From assembly GCF_009755665.1 (NCBI RefSeq), contig NZ_CP046622.1, forward strand, positions 5,149,001 through 5,213,000: a stretch of DNA of 64,000 nucleotides, read 5' to 3'. The position numbers were made by a program, and so were the translations under genes. Below are positions 44,361 through 53,657 of this stretch, piece by piece. Each line of letters starts with the position of its first letter. The first letter of the stretch is position 1. Under the pieces are notes generated by a model, which saw only the letters and a program-made list of their open reading frames with translations, had not been told where the DNA came from and ran no database searches. The DNA is from Variovorax paradoxus. GTDB lineage: Bacteria; Pseudomonadota; Gammaproteobacteria; Burkholderiales; Burkholderiaceae_C.

Positions 44361-46241
44361 TCAGCGATACATCGCCTCGATGCGCTCGGCGTACTTGGCC
44401 TGCACCAGCTTGCGCTTGAGCTTCATCGTGGGCGTGAGCTCCTCGTCCTCGGCGCTCAGCTGCGTCTCGAGCAGGAAGAACTTCTTGATCTGCTCGACCC
44501 GTGCGAACTTGGCGTTGACGCGGTCGATCTCGCCCTGGATCAGGTCCAGCACCTCTTGCGCACGCGTCAGGCTTTCGTAGTTGCTGAAAGGCACATCGTG
44601 GTCCTGCGCAAATTTTTCGACGTTCTCCTGGTCGATCATGACGATCACCGTCAGGTAGGGTCTCTTGTCGCCGATCACCACTGCGTCGGTGATGTAGGGG
44701 CTGAACTTGAGTTCGTTCTCCAGCTCGCTCGGCGTGATGTTCTTTCCCCCCGCCGTGATGATGATGTCCTTCATGCGGTCGGTGATGCGGAAATACCCTC
44801 CCGCGTCGACTGTTCCCACGTCGCCGGTGTGCAGCCAACCGTCGGCGTCGATGGTTTCGGCCGTTTTCTCGGGCAGGTTGAGGTACCCCATGAACACATT
44901 GGGGCCGCGCACGAGTATTTCGCCGGTCTGCGGGTCGAGCCGAACCTCGTTGTAGCTGGTGGCCGGCCCGATCGAACCCGGCATGATCCGCGACGGCGGC
45001 ACGCCAGTCGAGGCACCGCACGATTCCGTCATGCCCCATACCTCCAGCATGGGCACACCGAGCGCCAGGTACCAGCGCACGAGATCGGGCGAAATGGGTG
45101 CCGCGCCGGTCACGAGGAACCGCGCGCGGTGAATCCCGATGAGCTTGCGCACGTTGTCCAGCGCCAGCCAGCGCGCCAGGCGAAACTTGAAGCGCAGCCC
45201 CGCGCCCACGGGTTGGCCCTGCAGCACGCGCTCGGCAATCTGCCGGCCCACGCCAATGCTCCAGCCGTACGCCGCCTGCTGCAGCCGGCTCGCTTCCTTC
45301 AGCGCGATCATCACGCCGGAATAGAACTTCTCCCACACGCGCGGCACGGCGGTAAACACGGTGGGCGAAATCTCGCGCACGTTCTCGGGCACCGTCTCGG
45401 GGTTTTCGACGAAGTTGAGAATCGAGCCGGTGTACATCGCGAAGTATTCGCCCCCCATGCGCTCGGCGATGTGGCACAGCGGCAAGAAGCACATGCGCTC
45501 GTCGCCCTCGCCCTGCGCCAGCAGGGAGTTGTAGCCGCGCATGGTGTACACCAGCCCGCGGTGGCTGTGCATCGCGCCCTTGGGCTTGCCGGTGGTGCCC
45601 GATGTGTAGACAAGGATGGCCAGGTCCTCGGGCCGGCAGGCGGCAATGCGCTGCTCCAGTGCCTGCGGATGGGCCTGCAGGTACTCACGGCCGAGCATGC
45701 GCAAAGCATCGAGGCTGATGACGCCCGGGTCGTCGAGGTCGCGCAGGCCTTCCATGTCGAACACGATGACCTTGCGCAGCATGGGCAATTGCGCACGCAC
45801 TTCGAGCGCCTTGTCGAGCTGCTCGTCGTCTTCCACGAAGAGCACGGTAGTGCGGGAGTCTTCGCAAAGGTAGTGCACCTGCGAAGCCGCGTCCGTGGGA
45901 TAGATGCCGTTCGAAACACCGCCGCAACTGAGCACGGCAACATCGCACAGCACCCATTCGATGACGGTGTTGGCAAGAATCGACGCGCATTCACCCTGGC
46001 CAAAGCCCAGCGCCAGCAGCCCACCCGCAATTTCGCGCACGGCATCGGCGGTTTGCCGCCAGGTCCAGGCGCGCCAGATGCCGAATTCCTTCTGCCGCAT
46101 CCACACCTTGTCGGCTCGCAGTTCCACGGCCTTCCAGAATACGGCGGGAATGGTCTCGCCGGGCACCACGACGCCGGGCTTGGGCTGCAGGTGCGCCAGG
46201 TCCCAAAGGCCGGCGGGAGCGCGCAAGACTGTTGTGCTCAT
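44361..46241 (-). CDS. AMP-dependent acyl-CoA synthetase (long-chain type)
   Basis: 626-residue adenylate-forming ligase. YTSGTTGKPKGAMHSHRGL, WGMTESCGASTGV, LHTGDVGTVDAGGYFRITDR and KDIIITAGGKNITPSELENE are diagnostic for the long-chain fatty-acyl/FadD15-like group. ATG 46241 lies just before the livF stop, so it is fully embedded in the liv transcript. It likely activates the acid imported by the ABC system; activation in place would trap it (inference). Confidence 0.93.
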   Translation of the reverse strand: MSTTVLRAPAGLWDLAHLQPKPGVVVPGETIPAVFWKAVELRADKVWMRQKEFGIWRAWTWRQTADAVREIAGGLLALGFGQGECASILANTVIEWVLCDVAVLSCGGVSNGIYPTDAASQVHYLCEDSRTTVLFVEDDEQLDKALEVRAQLPMLRKVIVFDMEGLRDLDDPGVISLDALRMLGREYLQAHPQALEQRIAACRPEDLAILVYTSGTTGKPKGAMHSHRGLVYTMRGYNSLLAQGEGDERMCFLPLCHIAERMGGEYFAMYTGSILNFVENPETVPENVREISPTVFTAVPRVWEKFYSGVMIALKEASRLQQAAYGWSIGVGRQIAERVLQGQPVGAGLRFKFRLARWLALDNVRKLIGIHRARFLVTGAAPISPDLVRWYLALGVPMLEVWGMTESCGASTGVPPSRIMPGSIGPATSYNEVRLDPQTGEILVRGPNVFMGYLNLPEKTAETIDADGWLHTGDVGTVDAGGYFRITDRMKDIIITAGGKNITPSELENELKFSPYITDAVVIGDKRPYLTVIVMIDQENVEKFAQDHDVPFSNYESLTRAQEVLDLIQGEIDRVNAKFARVEQIKKFFLLETQLSAEDEELTPTMKLKRKLVQAKYAERIEAMYR

Positions 46242-46245
46242 GCCC

Positions 46246-47019
46246 TCATCTCCAGGTCTTCTTCTTTTTCCAGCGCCGCTCGCCGCGCACGCCGTCGTCC
46301 TTGACGCCGAGGTAAAACTCCTTGATGTCCTCCTTCTCGCGCAGGCGCTCGCAGGTGTCTTCCATGACGATGCGGCCGTTCTCGAGCACGTAGCCGTGGT
46401 CGGAAGCATTGAGCGCCATGTTGGCGTTTTGCTCCACCAGCAAGATGGTGGTGCCGCGCTCGCGATTGATGCGCACGACGATCTCGAAGATTTCCTTCGT
46501 CAGCTTGGGGCTGAGGCCGAGACTCGGCTCGTCGAGCAGGATCAGATGCGGCGCCGCCATGATGGCGCGCGAAATGGCGAGCATCTGCTGTTGCCCGCCC
46601 GACAGCAAGCCGGCATCCTGCGTGGCGCGTTCCCGCAAAATGGGAAAGTAGCTGTAGACGCTCTCCATGTCCCGCGCCACGCCGTCGCGGTCCTTGCGGG
46701 TGTAGGCCCCCATCAGCAAGTTGTCCTTCACTGAGAGCAGCGGAAACACCTCGCGGCCTTCGGGCACGTGGCTCAGGCCCTGCTGCACGATGTAGGCCGG
46801 GTCCTTGGCGGTGATGTCCTTGCCCTGGAATTCGATGCTGCCTTTTCTCGGGTCGATGATTCCCGAGATGGTTTTGAGGATAGTTGTCTTGCCGGCGCCG
46901 TTCGAACCCAGGACCGTCACGATTTCACCTTGCCTGACTTTCAGGCTGACGCCACGGATGGCCTTGATGGGGCCGTAGGCGCTTTCGACGTTGAGCAGTT
47001 GGAGTACGACATCTGTCAT
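46246..47019 (-). CDS. livF: Branched-chain-type ABC transporter ATPase LivF
   Basis: 257-residue nucleotide-binding subunit. Walker A LGSNGAGKTTILKT, signature LSGGQQQMLAISRA, Walker B LILLDEPSLGLSP and switch His region VEQNANMAL are intact. The C-terminal tail is extended and very basic (RRWKKKKTWR). It is separated from livG by 463 bp of repetitive structured DNA although in the same direction. Confidence 0.95.
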   Translation of the reverse strand: MTDVVLQLLNVESAYGPIKAIRGVSLKVRQGEIVTVLGSNGAGKTTILKTISGIIDPRKGSIEFQGKDITAKDPAYIVQQGLSHVPEGREVFPLLSVKDNLLMGAYTRKDRDGVARDMESVYSYFPILRERATQDAGLLSGGQQQMLAISRAIMAAPHLILLDEPSLGLSPKLTKEIFEIVVRINRERGTTILLVEQNANMALNASDHGYVLENGRIVMEDTCERLREKEDIKEFYLGVKDDGVRGERRWKKKKTWR

Positions 47020-47048
47020 GGCGTCGCCCCTCGTGCGACGGGCGGGGA

Positions 47049-47236
47049 ACGGCGTTGGGGCCCCTGCCCCGGTCGGGCCGACGTCACCGGCCCTTCGGGC
47101 TGCCCTGCGCTGCTCACGACAGGCGGGGTCTCGCAGAACTCGCTTCGCTCAAACAGCTGCGAGCCCTGATCCGCCTGTCGCTCCGCTGCTCGGCGGCGCC
47201 TCAACGGCCCGCCCGGGGCAGGGGCCCCAACGCCGT
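47049..47236 (-). repeat. Structured palindromic module A in the liv operon
   Basis: A 188-bp module closed by perfect 24-bp inverted repeats (47049-47072 with 47213-47236), extended by a mismatch and seven more pairs. Inside, a second stem ACAGGCGG/CCGCCTGT encloses CTCGCAG (47130-47136) paired with CTGCGAG (47157-47163) around loop TTTGAGCGAAGCGAG (minus-strand reading). A GCCC-GAA-GGGC hairpin and a third small hairpin lie in the arms. The core reads forward on the minus (operon mRNA) strand. No open reading frame with a ribosome site. Confidence 0.8.
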
Positions 47237-47269
47237 GGACACGCTCAGGGTTGTTCCACCTCCGCCCGA

Positions 47270-47454
47270 GCCCGGCGTGCGGTGCGGGGTGGGCGCCCCC
47301 TCTGCGCCGCTGAGGAGCGCAGTTTTCCGCGGATAAGGGCTCGCCCTTGTTTGAGCGAAGCGAGTTTGGGCGAGACCCCGCGGAAAGCGAGCACCGGAAG
47401 GGAGCCCGGAGGGCCGGCATAGTGGGGGCGCCCGCCCCGCACCGCACACCGGGC
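47270..47454 (+). repeat. Structured palindromic module B, inverted relative of module A
   Basis: A 185-bp module bounded by 31-bp inverted repeats with two mismatches (47270-47300 with 47424-47454). It encloses a stem TTTCCGCGG/CCGCGGAAA, then CTCGCCC/GGGCGAG around the same loop TTTGAGCGAAGCGAG, plus hairpin GCCC-GGA-GGGC and hairpin CTGCGC/GCGCAG. Loops match module A while the stem sequences differ with pairing kept. The core reads forward on the plus strand, opposite to A. Together A and B fill the 463-bp livG-livF gap. Confidence 0.8.
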
Positions 47455-47482
47455 GTCTCCAACGAAGCAGCGGACAAGACGT

Positions 47483-48304
47483 TCATGCCGCCACCCTCCT
47501 CAAACTGCTCACGTCATCCACAGTCCCAAGATAGGCCTCGATGACCCGAGCATCCGCCTGCACCTCGCGCGGCGTGCCGGTCGCCAGCACCTCTCCCATG
47601 TTCATGGCAAGCACGCGATCCGACACCTTCGACACCAGCGACATGTCGTGCTCGACCATCAGCACCGAAACACCCAACTCATGCTGAATATCCTGAATCC
47701 AGAACGCCATGTCTGCTGTCTCTTCGACGTTGAGCCCTGAAGAAGGCTCGTCGAGCAACAGCAGCTTCGGCTCGGTGCACAGCGCGCGCGCCAGCTCCAC
47801 CACCTTCCGCACGCCGTAAGGCAAGCCGGCCACCATCGAGTCGCGGTGATGCTGCAAGTCCAGCAGGTCGATCACCTGCTCCGCCTTTTCGCGTGCCGCA
47901 ATCTCGGCGCGCCGCGTGGCCGGCGTAAAGAACACCTCGCTCCAGAAACCCGTCTGCCGATGCGTGTGGCGGCCTATCAGCAGGTTGTGCAAGACGGTCG
48001 CATGCTCGAAGAGCTCGATGTTCTGGAAAGTGCGCGCGATGCCCAGCGCCGCAATCGCGTGCGGTGCCTGCTGCGTCAACCCCATCGGGCCCGAGGCCTC
48101 GCCATGCCATGTGATCTCGCCCATGGTCGGCGTGTAGATACGGCTGATGAGGTTGAACACCGTCGTCTTGCCCGCGCCATTGGGGCCGATCAGCGTGAAC
48201 ACCTCGCCGCGCCGCACGTCGAAGCTCACCTTGTTGACCGCCAGCACGCCGCCGAAGCGCACGCTCAGGTCCTTGGCCGAAAGAAGGACGTCTGCGCCGC
48301 TCAT
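47483..48304 (-). CDS. livG: Branched-chain-type ABC transporter ATPase LivG
   Basis: 273-residue ATPase. Walker A IGPNGAGKTTVFNLIS, a long helical insert with IARTFQNIELFEHATVLHN, Walker B LLLLDEPSSGLN and VEHDMSLV switch His. The signature reads LPYGVRKVVELARAL, typical for LivG rather than LSGGQ. Its start overlaps the livM stop by four bases (ATGA). Structured modules A and B separate it from livF. Confidence 0.95.
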   Translation of the reverse strand: MSGADVLLSAKDLSVRFGGVLAVNKVSFDVRRGEVFTLIGPNGAGKTTVFNLISRIYTPTMGEITWHGEASGPMGLTQQAPHAIAALGIARTFQNIELFEHATVLHNLLIGRHTHRQTGFWSEVFFTPATRRAEIAAREKAEQVIDLLDLQHHRDSMVAGLPYGVRKVVELARALCTEPKLLLLDEPSSGLNVEETADMAFWIQDIQHELGVSVLMVEHDMSLVSKVSDRVLAMNMGEVLATGTPREVQADARVIEAYLGTVDDVSSLRRVAA

Positions 48305-49377
48305 CTCAGCCGGTCCGACTTGGTGAACGACTTCTGCCGCTTGAACAAGCCCTTGCGGTAGAACGGGAAGAGCTGCAGCCAGGTGCGGATCTTGAGCCAT
48401 CGGCCATAAAGCCCGAGAGGTTCGAACAGCACAAACGCGATCAGCACCAGCCCGTACACCAGCCCTTGTAGCCCCGGCGCCTGGCCGATCACGGCCGGCA
48501 GCCAGTCCTTGCCCATCGAGATCAGCTGCGGCATTGCAATCAAAAAGATCGCGCCCAGGAACGCGCCGTGCACCGAGCCGAGTCCGCCGATCACCACCAT
48601 CAGCAGCAGGTCGATCGACTGCAGGATGTTGAACTGGTCCGGCGAAATGAAGCTGAGCTTGTGCGCATACAGCGCACCGCCCAGACCCGCGAGCGCGGCC
48701 GAGATGGCGAACGACATCGTCTTGTAGCGCGCGAGGTGAATGCCCATGCTCTGCGCCGAGATTTCCGAATCGCGAATGGCAACGAAGGCGCGCCCCGTCG
48801 GTGAGCGCAGCAGGTTCAAAATGCCCAGCGTGCTGAGCACCGCGACCACCAGGCACAAAAAGTAGAAGCCTTCACCCGAGCCCAGCGACCAGCCGAAGAG
48901 CTGCGGCGACTTCACGTGCAGCCCCGCGTTGCCGCCGGTCACGCTCTCCCAGCGCGCGAACACTTCTTCGACGATGAAGCCGAACGACAGCGTCGCAATG
49001 CCCAGGTAGATGCCCTTCACGCGCAAGGCAGGCAATGCGACCACCACGCCCACCACCGCCGACAGCGCCGCGGCCGCGAGCAGCGCAATCGGGAACGGAA
49101 TACCCATGTTGGTCAACACGCCCTGGGTGTACGCCCCGGCACCCAGAAACGCCGCATGGCCAATCGAGAACTGCCCCGTGAAACCCGCGAGCAGCATCAA
49201 GCCCAATCCGACGATGCCGTAGATCAGCACGAAGGTCAGCTGCGCAAGCCAGTACTCGTCGATGGCCCATGGCGCGACGATGAGGAAAGCGACGAGGAGG
49301 CCGTACCAGAACATATGGCCGCCGTGCCGCGCGAGGCGAATGTCCTGGTCGTAGCTGGTCTTGAAGATGAAGCGCAT
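48301..49377 (-). CDS. livM: Branched-chain-type ABC permease LivM
   Basis: 358-residue permease with about ten helices. GLMLLAGFTGQFSIGHAAFLG, RVKGIYLGIATLSFGFIVEE and AISAALAGLGGALYAHKL are the family hallmarks, as is LLMVVIGGLGSVHGAFLGA near the C terminus. Forms the channel with LivH. Six bases separate it from livH; it overlaps livG by four bases. Confidence 0.95.
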   Translation of the reverse strand: MRFIFKTSYDQDIRLARHGGHMFWYGLLVAFLIVAPWAIDEYWLAQLTFVLIYGIVGLGLMLLAGFTGQFSIGHAAFLGAGAYTQGVLTNMGIPFPIALLAAAALSAVVGVVVALPALRVKGIYLGIATLSFGFIVEEVFARWESVTGGNAGLHVKSPQLFGWSLGSGEGFYFLCLVVAVLSTLGILNLLRSPTGRAFVAIRDSEISAQSMGIHLARYKTMSFAISAALAGLGGALYAHKLSFISPDQFNILQSIDLLLMVVIGGLGSVHGAFLGAIFLIAMPQLISMGKDWLPAVIGQAPGLQGLVYGLVLIAFVLFEPLGLYGRWLKIRTWLQLFPFYRKGLFKRQKSFTKSDRLR

Positions 49378-49383
49378 ATCCGG

Positions 49384-50259
49384 CTACACCTTCTTGCGCA
49401 GCTTTTCGCCGAACAGGCCGTTGGGCTTGATCATGAGCATCAGCAGCACGGCGATGTACGGTGCCGTGTCCTTGAACCCGTCCGGCAGATAGAAACCCGC
49501 GAACGATTCGACGATGCCGATGACAAGCCCGCCGACGATGGCACCCGGCAGGCTGCCGAACCCGCCCACCACCGCGGCCGGAAAAGCCTTGAGCCCGATG
49601 AACCCCATGTTCGCGTGCACGAAGGTAATCGGCGCGAGCAGCATGCCGGCAATGGCCGCTACCGCTGCCGCCAGGCCCCACACCAGCCCGTTGAGCCGCT
49701 TCACCGGAATGCCCATGTAGTAGGCCGCGAGCTGGTTCTGCGAAGAGGCCTGCATCGCAATGCCTAGCTTGCTGTAGCGAAACATCGCGAACAGCAGCCC
49801 GCAGAGGACGGCCGTGGCGATGATGATCGCAAGCTGCTCGAGGTTGACCACCAGCTCGCCCACCTTCCAGATCTGGTCCTTGTAGGGAACGGCCAGCGTA
49901 TGGGTGTCGGTGCCGATGCCCGGCACCATGGTGATGAGCCCGCGTGCCACGTAGGCAATGCCGATGGTGAGCATCACGATGGAGAACTGCGGCTGCCCGA
50001 GGATGGGACGAATCACCACGAGTTCGAGCAGCACGCCGAACGCCGCCATGGCCACCAGCGCCAGCACGGCCGCAAGCCAGAACGGCATGCCGAACAGCGA
50101 CATGCCGGCGAATGCACCGAAGGCGCCGAGCATCATCAGGTCGCCCTGCGCAAAGCTCACGGTCTCGGTGGCCTTGTAGATCAGCACGAAGCCCAGCGCG
50201 ATCAGCCCGTAGATGCAGCCTTGCGCAATGCCCGACAGCAGGAGCTGGAGTATTTGCAT
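49384..50259 (-). CDS. livH: Branched-chain-type ABC permease LivH
   Basis: 291-residue permease with about eight helices. GIAQGCIYGLIALGFVLIYK, ETVSFAQGDLMMLGAFGAF and KAFPAAVVGGFGSLPGAIVG are typical of LivH. It is the first transporter gene behind the AraC regulator (18-bp gap), so the operon likely runs AraC-livH-livM-livG-livF-ligase-binding protein. Confidence 0.95.
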   Translation of the reverse strand: MQILQLLLSGIAQGCIYGLIALGFVLIYKATETVSFAQGDLMMLGAFGAFAGMSLFGMPFWLAAVLALVAMAAFGVLLELVVIRPILGQPQFSIVMLTIGIAYVARGLITMVPGIGTDTHTLAVPYKDQIWKVGELVVNLEQLAIIIATAVLCGLLFAMFRYSKLGIAMQASSQNQLAAYYMGIPVKRLNGLVWGLAAAVAAIAGMLLAPITFVHANMGFIGLKAFPAAVVGGFGSLPGAIVGGLVIGIVESFAGFYLPDGFKDTAPYIAVLLMLMIKPNGLFGEKLRKKV

Positions 50260-50277
50260 GCGGCCTCTTTGCGCTAG

Positions 50278-51105
50278 CTACTGCCTGTAGCCGCCGGCTG
50301 CGTCGTGCAGCGCAAGGCGGCGCGAGCCGGCCACGATGTCGCTCGGCTTGAGCCCGTAGACCTGGCGTATCGAATGGCTGAAGTGCGTCGAATCGGGGTA
50401 GCCTGTGTCCAGCGCAATGTCTGTCAGCGTGCTGGTCTGGCGCACGTAGCGCAGCAGGCTTCGCGCGCGTTTCCAGGCCCGGAAGGCGCGAAACGCCGTG
50501 CCCGTTTCCTGCTTGAACAAGTGCAGGAAGCGCGAGAAAGACAGATGCACCGACGCCGCGCAGTCTTCGGCCGAAGTGGGTGCTGCGGGGTCTGCGTTGA
50601 TGGTGTCGATGACCTTGCGGATGCGCGGATCGAGTGCGCGCGGCGCCAGCGCATCGCCGAAGAACAGGCGGTCGAACTCCAGCCCTTCGAAGCTTTGGCG
50701 GCCCGAGAGCGCGAGCAAATGGGTGTGCGCAGCGCGCATGCGCTGCACGAACGCGGGCGCATCCACCGGACCGCAGTGCTGCAGGTAACCAGGCAGGCGC
50801 GCGGGATCGACGGATTCCGATTCGATCAGCAGATTGAAGATGAGCGGGTGTGCGCTTTCGACGCGGTGCGGCACTTGCGGCGGCACCACCAGCAGTTCGC
50901 CGGTCTGCCAGGCGCCTCCGCCGATGCGCAGGCGGTTGGGCGGCGCGCCCGCGGGCGACACGTACACGCCGTACCCGCCCATGGTGCGTTCGGCCGCCGC
51001 GCCGAGCAGCCCGGCGTAGAACACGCGCTGGTGCGTGAGCCACATCAGGCGCTCCCCGCTCTGCGCGCCGCCGCTTGCCGGCGGCGCCGTCTTCGTTCGC
51101 TGCAT
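50278..51105 (-). CDS. AraC-family regulator preceding the liv operon
   Basis: 275 residues. An N-terminal cupin-like sensor (WQTGELLVVPPQVPHRVESA) and a C-terminal double HTH (SAEDCAASVHLSFSRFLHLF and DIALDTGYPDSTHFSHSIRQ, then VYGLKPSDI). ATG 51105 with AGGAG upstream is taken; ATG 51123 in frame adds six residues. Its place directly before livH and in the same direction suggests autoregulated control of the import cluster, with the imported compound as inducer (inference). Confidence 0.9.
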   Translation of the reverse strand: MQRTKTAPPASGGAQSGERLMWLTHQRVFYAGLLGAAAERTMGGYGVYVSPAGAPPNRLRIGGGAWQTGELLVVPPQVPHRVESAHPLIFNLLIESESVDPARLPGYLQHCGPVDAPAFVQRMRAAHTHLLALSGRQSFEGLEFDRLFFGDALAPRALDPRIRKVIDTINADPAAPTSAEDCAASVHLSFSRFLHLFKQETGTAFRAFRAWKRARSLLRYVRQTSTLTDIALDTGYPDSTHFSHSIRQVYGLKPSDIVAGSRRLALHDAAGGYRQ

Positions 51106-51215
51106 GGTGTCTGTCTCCTGCATCGGGCCGCCGTTGGCCAAGGGCCGGCACTGCGTTGGCAGGATCGTAGCGGCGAGGGCCGGCGGCGCGGCGTTCATTT
51201 GCGCGGGGACTTTCC

Positions 51216-52160
51216 CTAGGCCAACGCAAGCGCGCGGCGGAGTTCGGCGGTGCACAGCGCGATGGCCGTGCCGGCCTCGTCGAGCACCTTGCCCATGGTG
51301 ATGAAGCCATGGATCTGGCGCTCGAAGCAGACGTACGCGGCGCGATTGCCGGCGGCGGTCAGCGCCTCCGCGTAGGCCATGCCTTCGTCGCGCAGCGGGT
51401 CGTAGCCGGCGGTAAGCACCAGCGCGGGCGGCAGGCCCGAGAGATCGGCGTGCAGCAACGGGGACGCGCGCCAGTCGAGGTCGTGCCGGGCGTCGTCGAT
51501 GTAGTGGTCGTGGAAGTACGTCATCGTGTCGCTGGTCAGCAGGTAGCCCTGGCCGTTGGCCTGGTGCGAGGGATGGCCGCGGCGCATGTCGGTGGCGGGA
51601 TAGATCAGCAGCTGGAAGGCGATGGGCAGGTCGCCGGCATCGCGCGCGGCAATGGCCGCCACCGCCGCAAGGTTGCCGCCCGCGCTGTCGCCGCCCACCG
51701 CGAGCCGGCCTGCATCGAGGCTGAGCGAGGCGGCCTCGCGTTGCACCCAGCGGGTGGCGGCCAGCACGTCGTCCACGGCGGCCGGAAAGCGGTGCTCCGG
51801 GCCCATGCGGTAGTCGATCGACGCGACCGCGCAGCCCGCGCCGTTGGCGAGAGAGCGGCACAGCACGTCATGCGTGTCGAGGTCGCCAATGACCCAGCCG
51901 CCGCCGTGGAAGTACACGAGAACCGGAAGCGCCGCATCGGCCGCGGCACCCAGCGGGCGATAGAGGCGCACCGCGATGGCGCCGTGCGGACCTTCGGCTT
52001 TCAGGTCGCGAACCTGGGCGACTTGCGGGGCTTCGGGTTGGGTGGCGGCGCGCCGGTCGCGATAGAACGCGCGCGCCTCGGCCGGCGAAAGCGTGTGGGT
52101 CGGCGGGATGCCGCGCGCCTCGATGAAGTCGAGCAAGGCGCGGGCCTGGGGGTGCAGCAT
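51216..52160 (-). CDS. HSL-family alpha/beta hydrolase (esterase)
   Basis: 314-residue carboxylesterase of the hormone-sensitive-lipase group. Oxyanion HGGGWVIGDLDTHD, nucleophile GGDSAGGNLAAV, acid TAGYDPLRDEGMAYA and His in QIHGFITMGK. Could release acids for the adjacent import and CoA activation, but it has its own upstream spacing (110 bp to AraC), so linkage is uncertain. ATG 52160 is the start with GGAGACACC behind it. Confidence 0.93.
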   Translation of the reverse strand: MLHPQARALLDFIEARGIPPTHTLSPAEARAFYRDRRAATQPEAPQVAQVRDLKAEGPHGAIAVRLYRPLGAAADAALPVLVYFHGGGWVIGDLDTHDVLCRSLANGAGCAVASIDYRMGPEHRFPAAVDDVLAATRWVQREAASLSLDAGRLAVGGDSAGGNLAAVAAIAARDAGDLPIAFQLLIYPATDMRRGHPSHQANGQGYLLTSDTMTYFHDHYIDDARHDLDWRASPLLHADLSGLPPALVLTAGYDPLRDEGMAYAEALTAAGNRAAYVCFERQIHGFITMGKVLDEAGTAIALCTAELRRALALA

Positions 52161-52273
52161 GGTGTCTCCGGTGGGCCGGGCGGTGTTCGCCCGGTCTCCT
52201 GTGCACGATGCCCGCGCGGCCCGAGCGCGGCTTGCGAAAACTGGCTGTGCTTGCTTACTTGCGCAACGGCCGC

Positions 52274-53476
52274 TCAGGCTTTGCGCGGCTTCACCCGCGA
52301 AGCGGCTTCCTTGGCGTTGACGCGCGCGGTGTCCACATCGCCCGCATGCGCGAGCGCCACGCCCATGCGGCGCTTGGCAAAGCTCTCGGGCTTGCCGAAC
52401 AGGCGGATGTCGCTGCCGGGCACCTGCAGCGCCTCGGCCACTCCGTCGAAGGCAATGCCGGTCGCATCGACACCGCCGTAGATCACCGCGCTGGCACCCG
52501 GGCTCTTGAGCGACGTGTCCACCGGCAGGCCGAGGATCGCGCGCGCATGCAGCTCGAACTCGTTCTGCCATTGCGTGGCCATCGTCACCATGCCGGTGTC
52601 GTGCGGGCGCGGGCTCACTTCACTGAACCAGACCTCGTCGCCCTTCACGAACAGCTCGACGCCGAAGAGCCCCTGGCCGCCGAGGTCGGCCGTGACGGCC
52701 TGCGCGATCTGCTGCGCCTTTTGCAATGCGGCGGGCGCCATGGGGTGCGGCTGCCAGCTTTCGACATAGTCACCGCTCACCTGCACATGGCCGATGGGCT
52801 CGCAGAACTGCGTCTGCACCGCACCGGCTGCGTCCCTGGCGCGAACGGTGAGCAGCGTGATCTCGTAGTCGAAGTCGATAAAGCCTTCGACGATCACCCG
52901 GCCGTGGCTCACGCGGCCGCCGGCCATGGCGTAGTCCCAGGCTTTCTGCACGTCGGCCGGGCCGTCGATCTTGCTCTGGCCTTTGCCCGAACTGCTCATC
53001 ACTGGCTTCACGATGCAGGGGTACCCAATGCCGGCGTCGATGGCCGCCTGCAGCTCGGCCAGCGAATCGCAGAACTTGTAGGGGCTGGTGGGCACGCCCA
53101 GCGTTTCGGCGGCCAGGCGGCGGATGCCTTCGCGGTCCATCGTGAGGCGGGCGGCGCGCGCGGTGGGAATCACCCGCACCACGCCGGCGTCTTCGAGCTG
53201 CTGCAGCATCGGCGTGGCAATGGCCTCGATCTCGGGCACCACGAGCATGGGCTTCTCGGCCTCTATCAGCGCCTTGAGCTGCTCGGGGTCGCTCATGGTG
53301 ACGGTGCGCGCATGGTGCGCCACCTGCTGGCCGGGCGCGTTCTCGTAGCGGTCGACCGCAATGGTTTCGACGCCGAGGCGCTGCAGGGCGATCAGCACCT
53401 CCTTGCCGAGCTCGCCGGAGCCGAGCAGCATCACGCGGGTGGCCGAGGGGGAAAGGGGGGTGCCGAGGGTGGTCAT
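52274..53476 (-). CDS. purT: Formate-dependent phosphoribosylglycinamide formyltransferase
   Basis: 400-residue ATP-grasp enzyme converting GAR to FGAR with formate and ATP in purine synthesis. [52 protein letters not shown] and [14 protein letters not shown] are all typical. ATG 53476 starts at [20 protein letters not shown]. Divergent from hbd across 181 bp. Confidence 0.97.
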   Translation of the reverse strand: MTTLGTPLSPSATRVMLLGSGELGKEVLIALQRLGVETIAVDRYENAPGQQVAHHARTVTMSDPEQLKALIEAEKPMLVVPEIEAIATPMLQQLEDAGVVRVIPTARAARLTMDREGIRRLAAETLGVPTSPYKFCDSLAELQAAIDAGIGYPCIVKPVMSSSGKGQSKIDGPADVQKAWDYAMAGGRVSHGRVIVEGFIDFDYEITLLTVRARDAAGAVQTQFCEPIGHVQVSGDYVESWQPHPMAPAALQKAQQIAQAVTADLGGQGLFGVELFVKGDEVWFSEVSPRPHDTGMVTMATQWQNEFELHARAILGLPVDTSLKSPGASAVIYGGVDATGIAFDGVAEALQVPGSDIRLFGKPESFAKRRMGVALAHAGDVDTARVNAKEAASRVKPRKA

Positions 53477-53657
53477 GGTCGGGTCGAAAAAGAGAAAGGA
53501 AAAAGCGATCGCAGCACTGTAAGCCACCGGCGACGGCCGTGTCACTCGCGGCAACAGCGGCCCGGCGGGGCTGCTTCACAATCGATCTCCTGCAGCGGTG
53601 GCGGCCTTCGCCCCACCCGCCCCTGTCCAGTTTTGTTCTTATCCAAGGAGTTTTCTC

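Noticed and set aside
47020..47482. Short open frames in the livG-livF gap as possible small proteins
   Set aside because: None has a ribosome site or consistent codon use; the region is explained by two inverted-repeat modules, and both strands read equally open because of palindromic GC content.
48872..51310. An 812-codon open frame running through livM, livH and the AraC gene in a different frame
   Set aside because: It is out of frame with three intact genes and lacks any recognisable motif.
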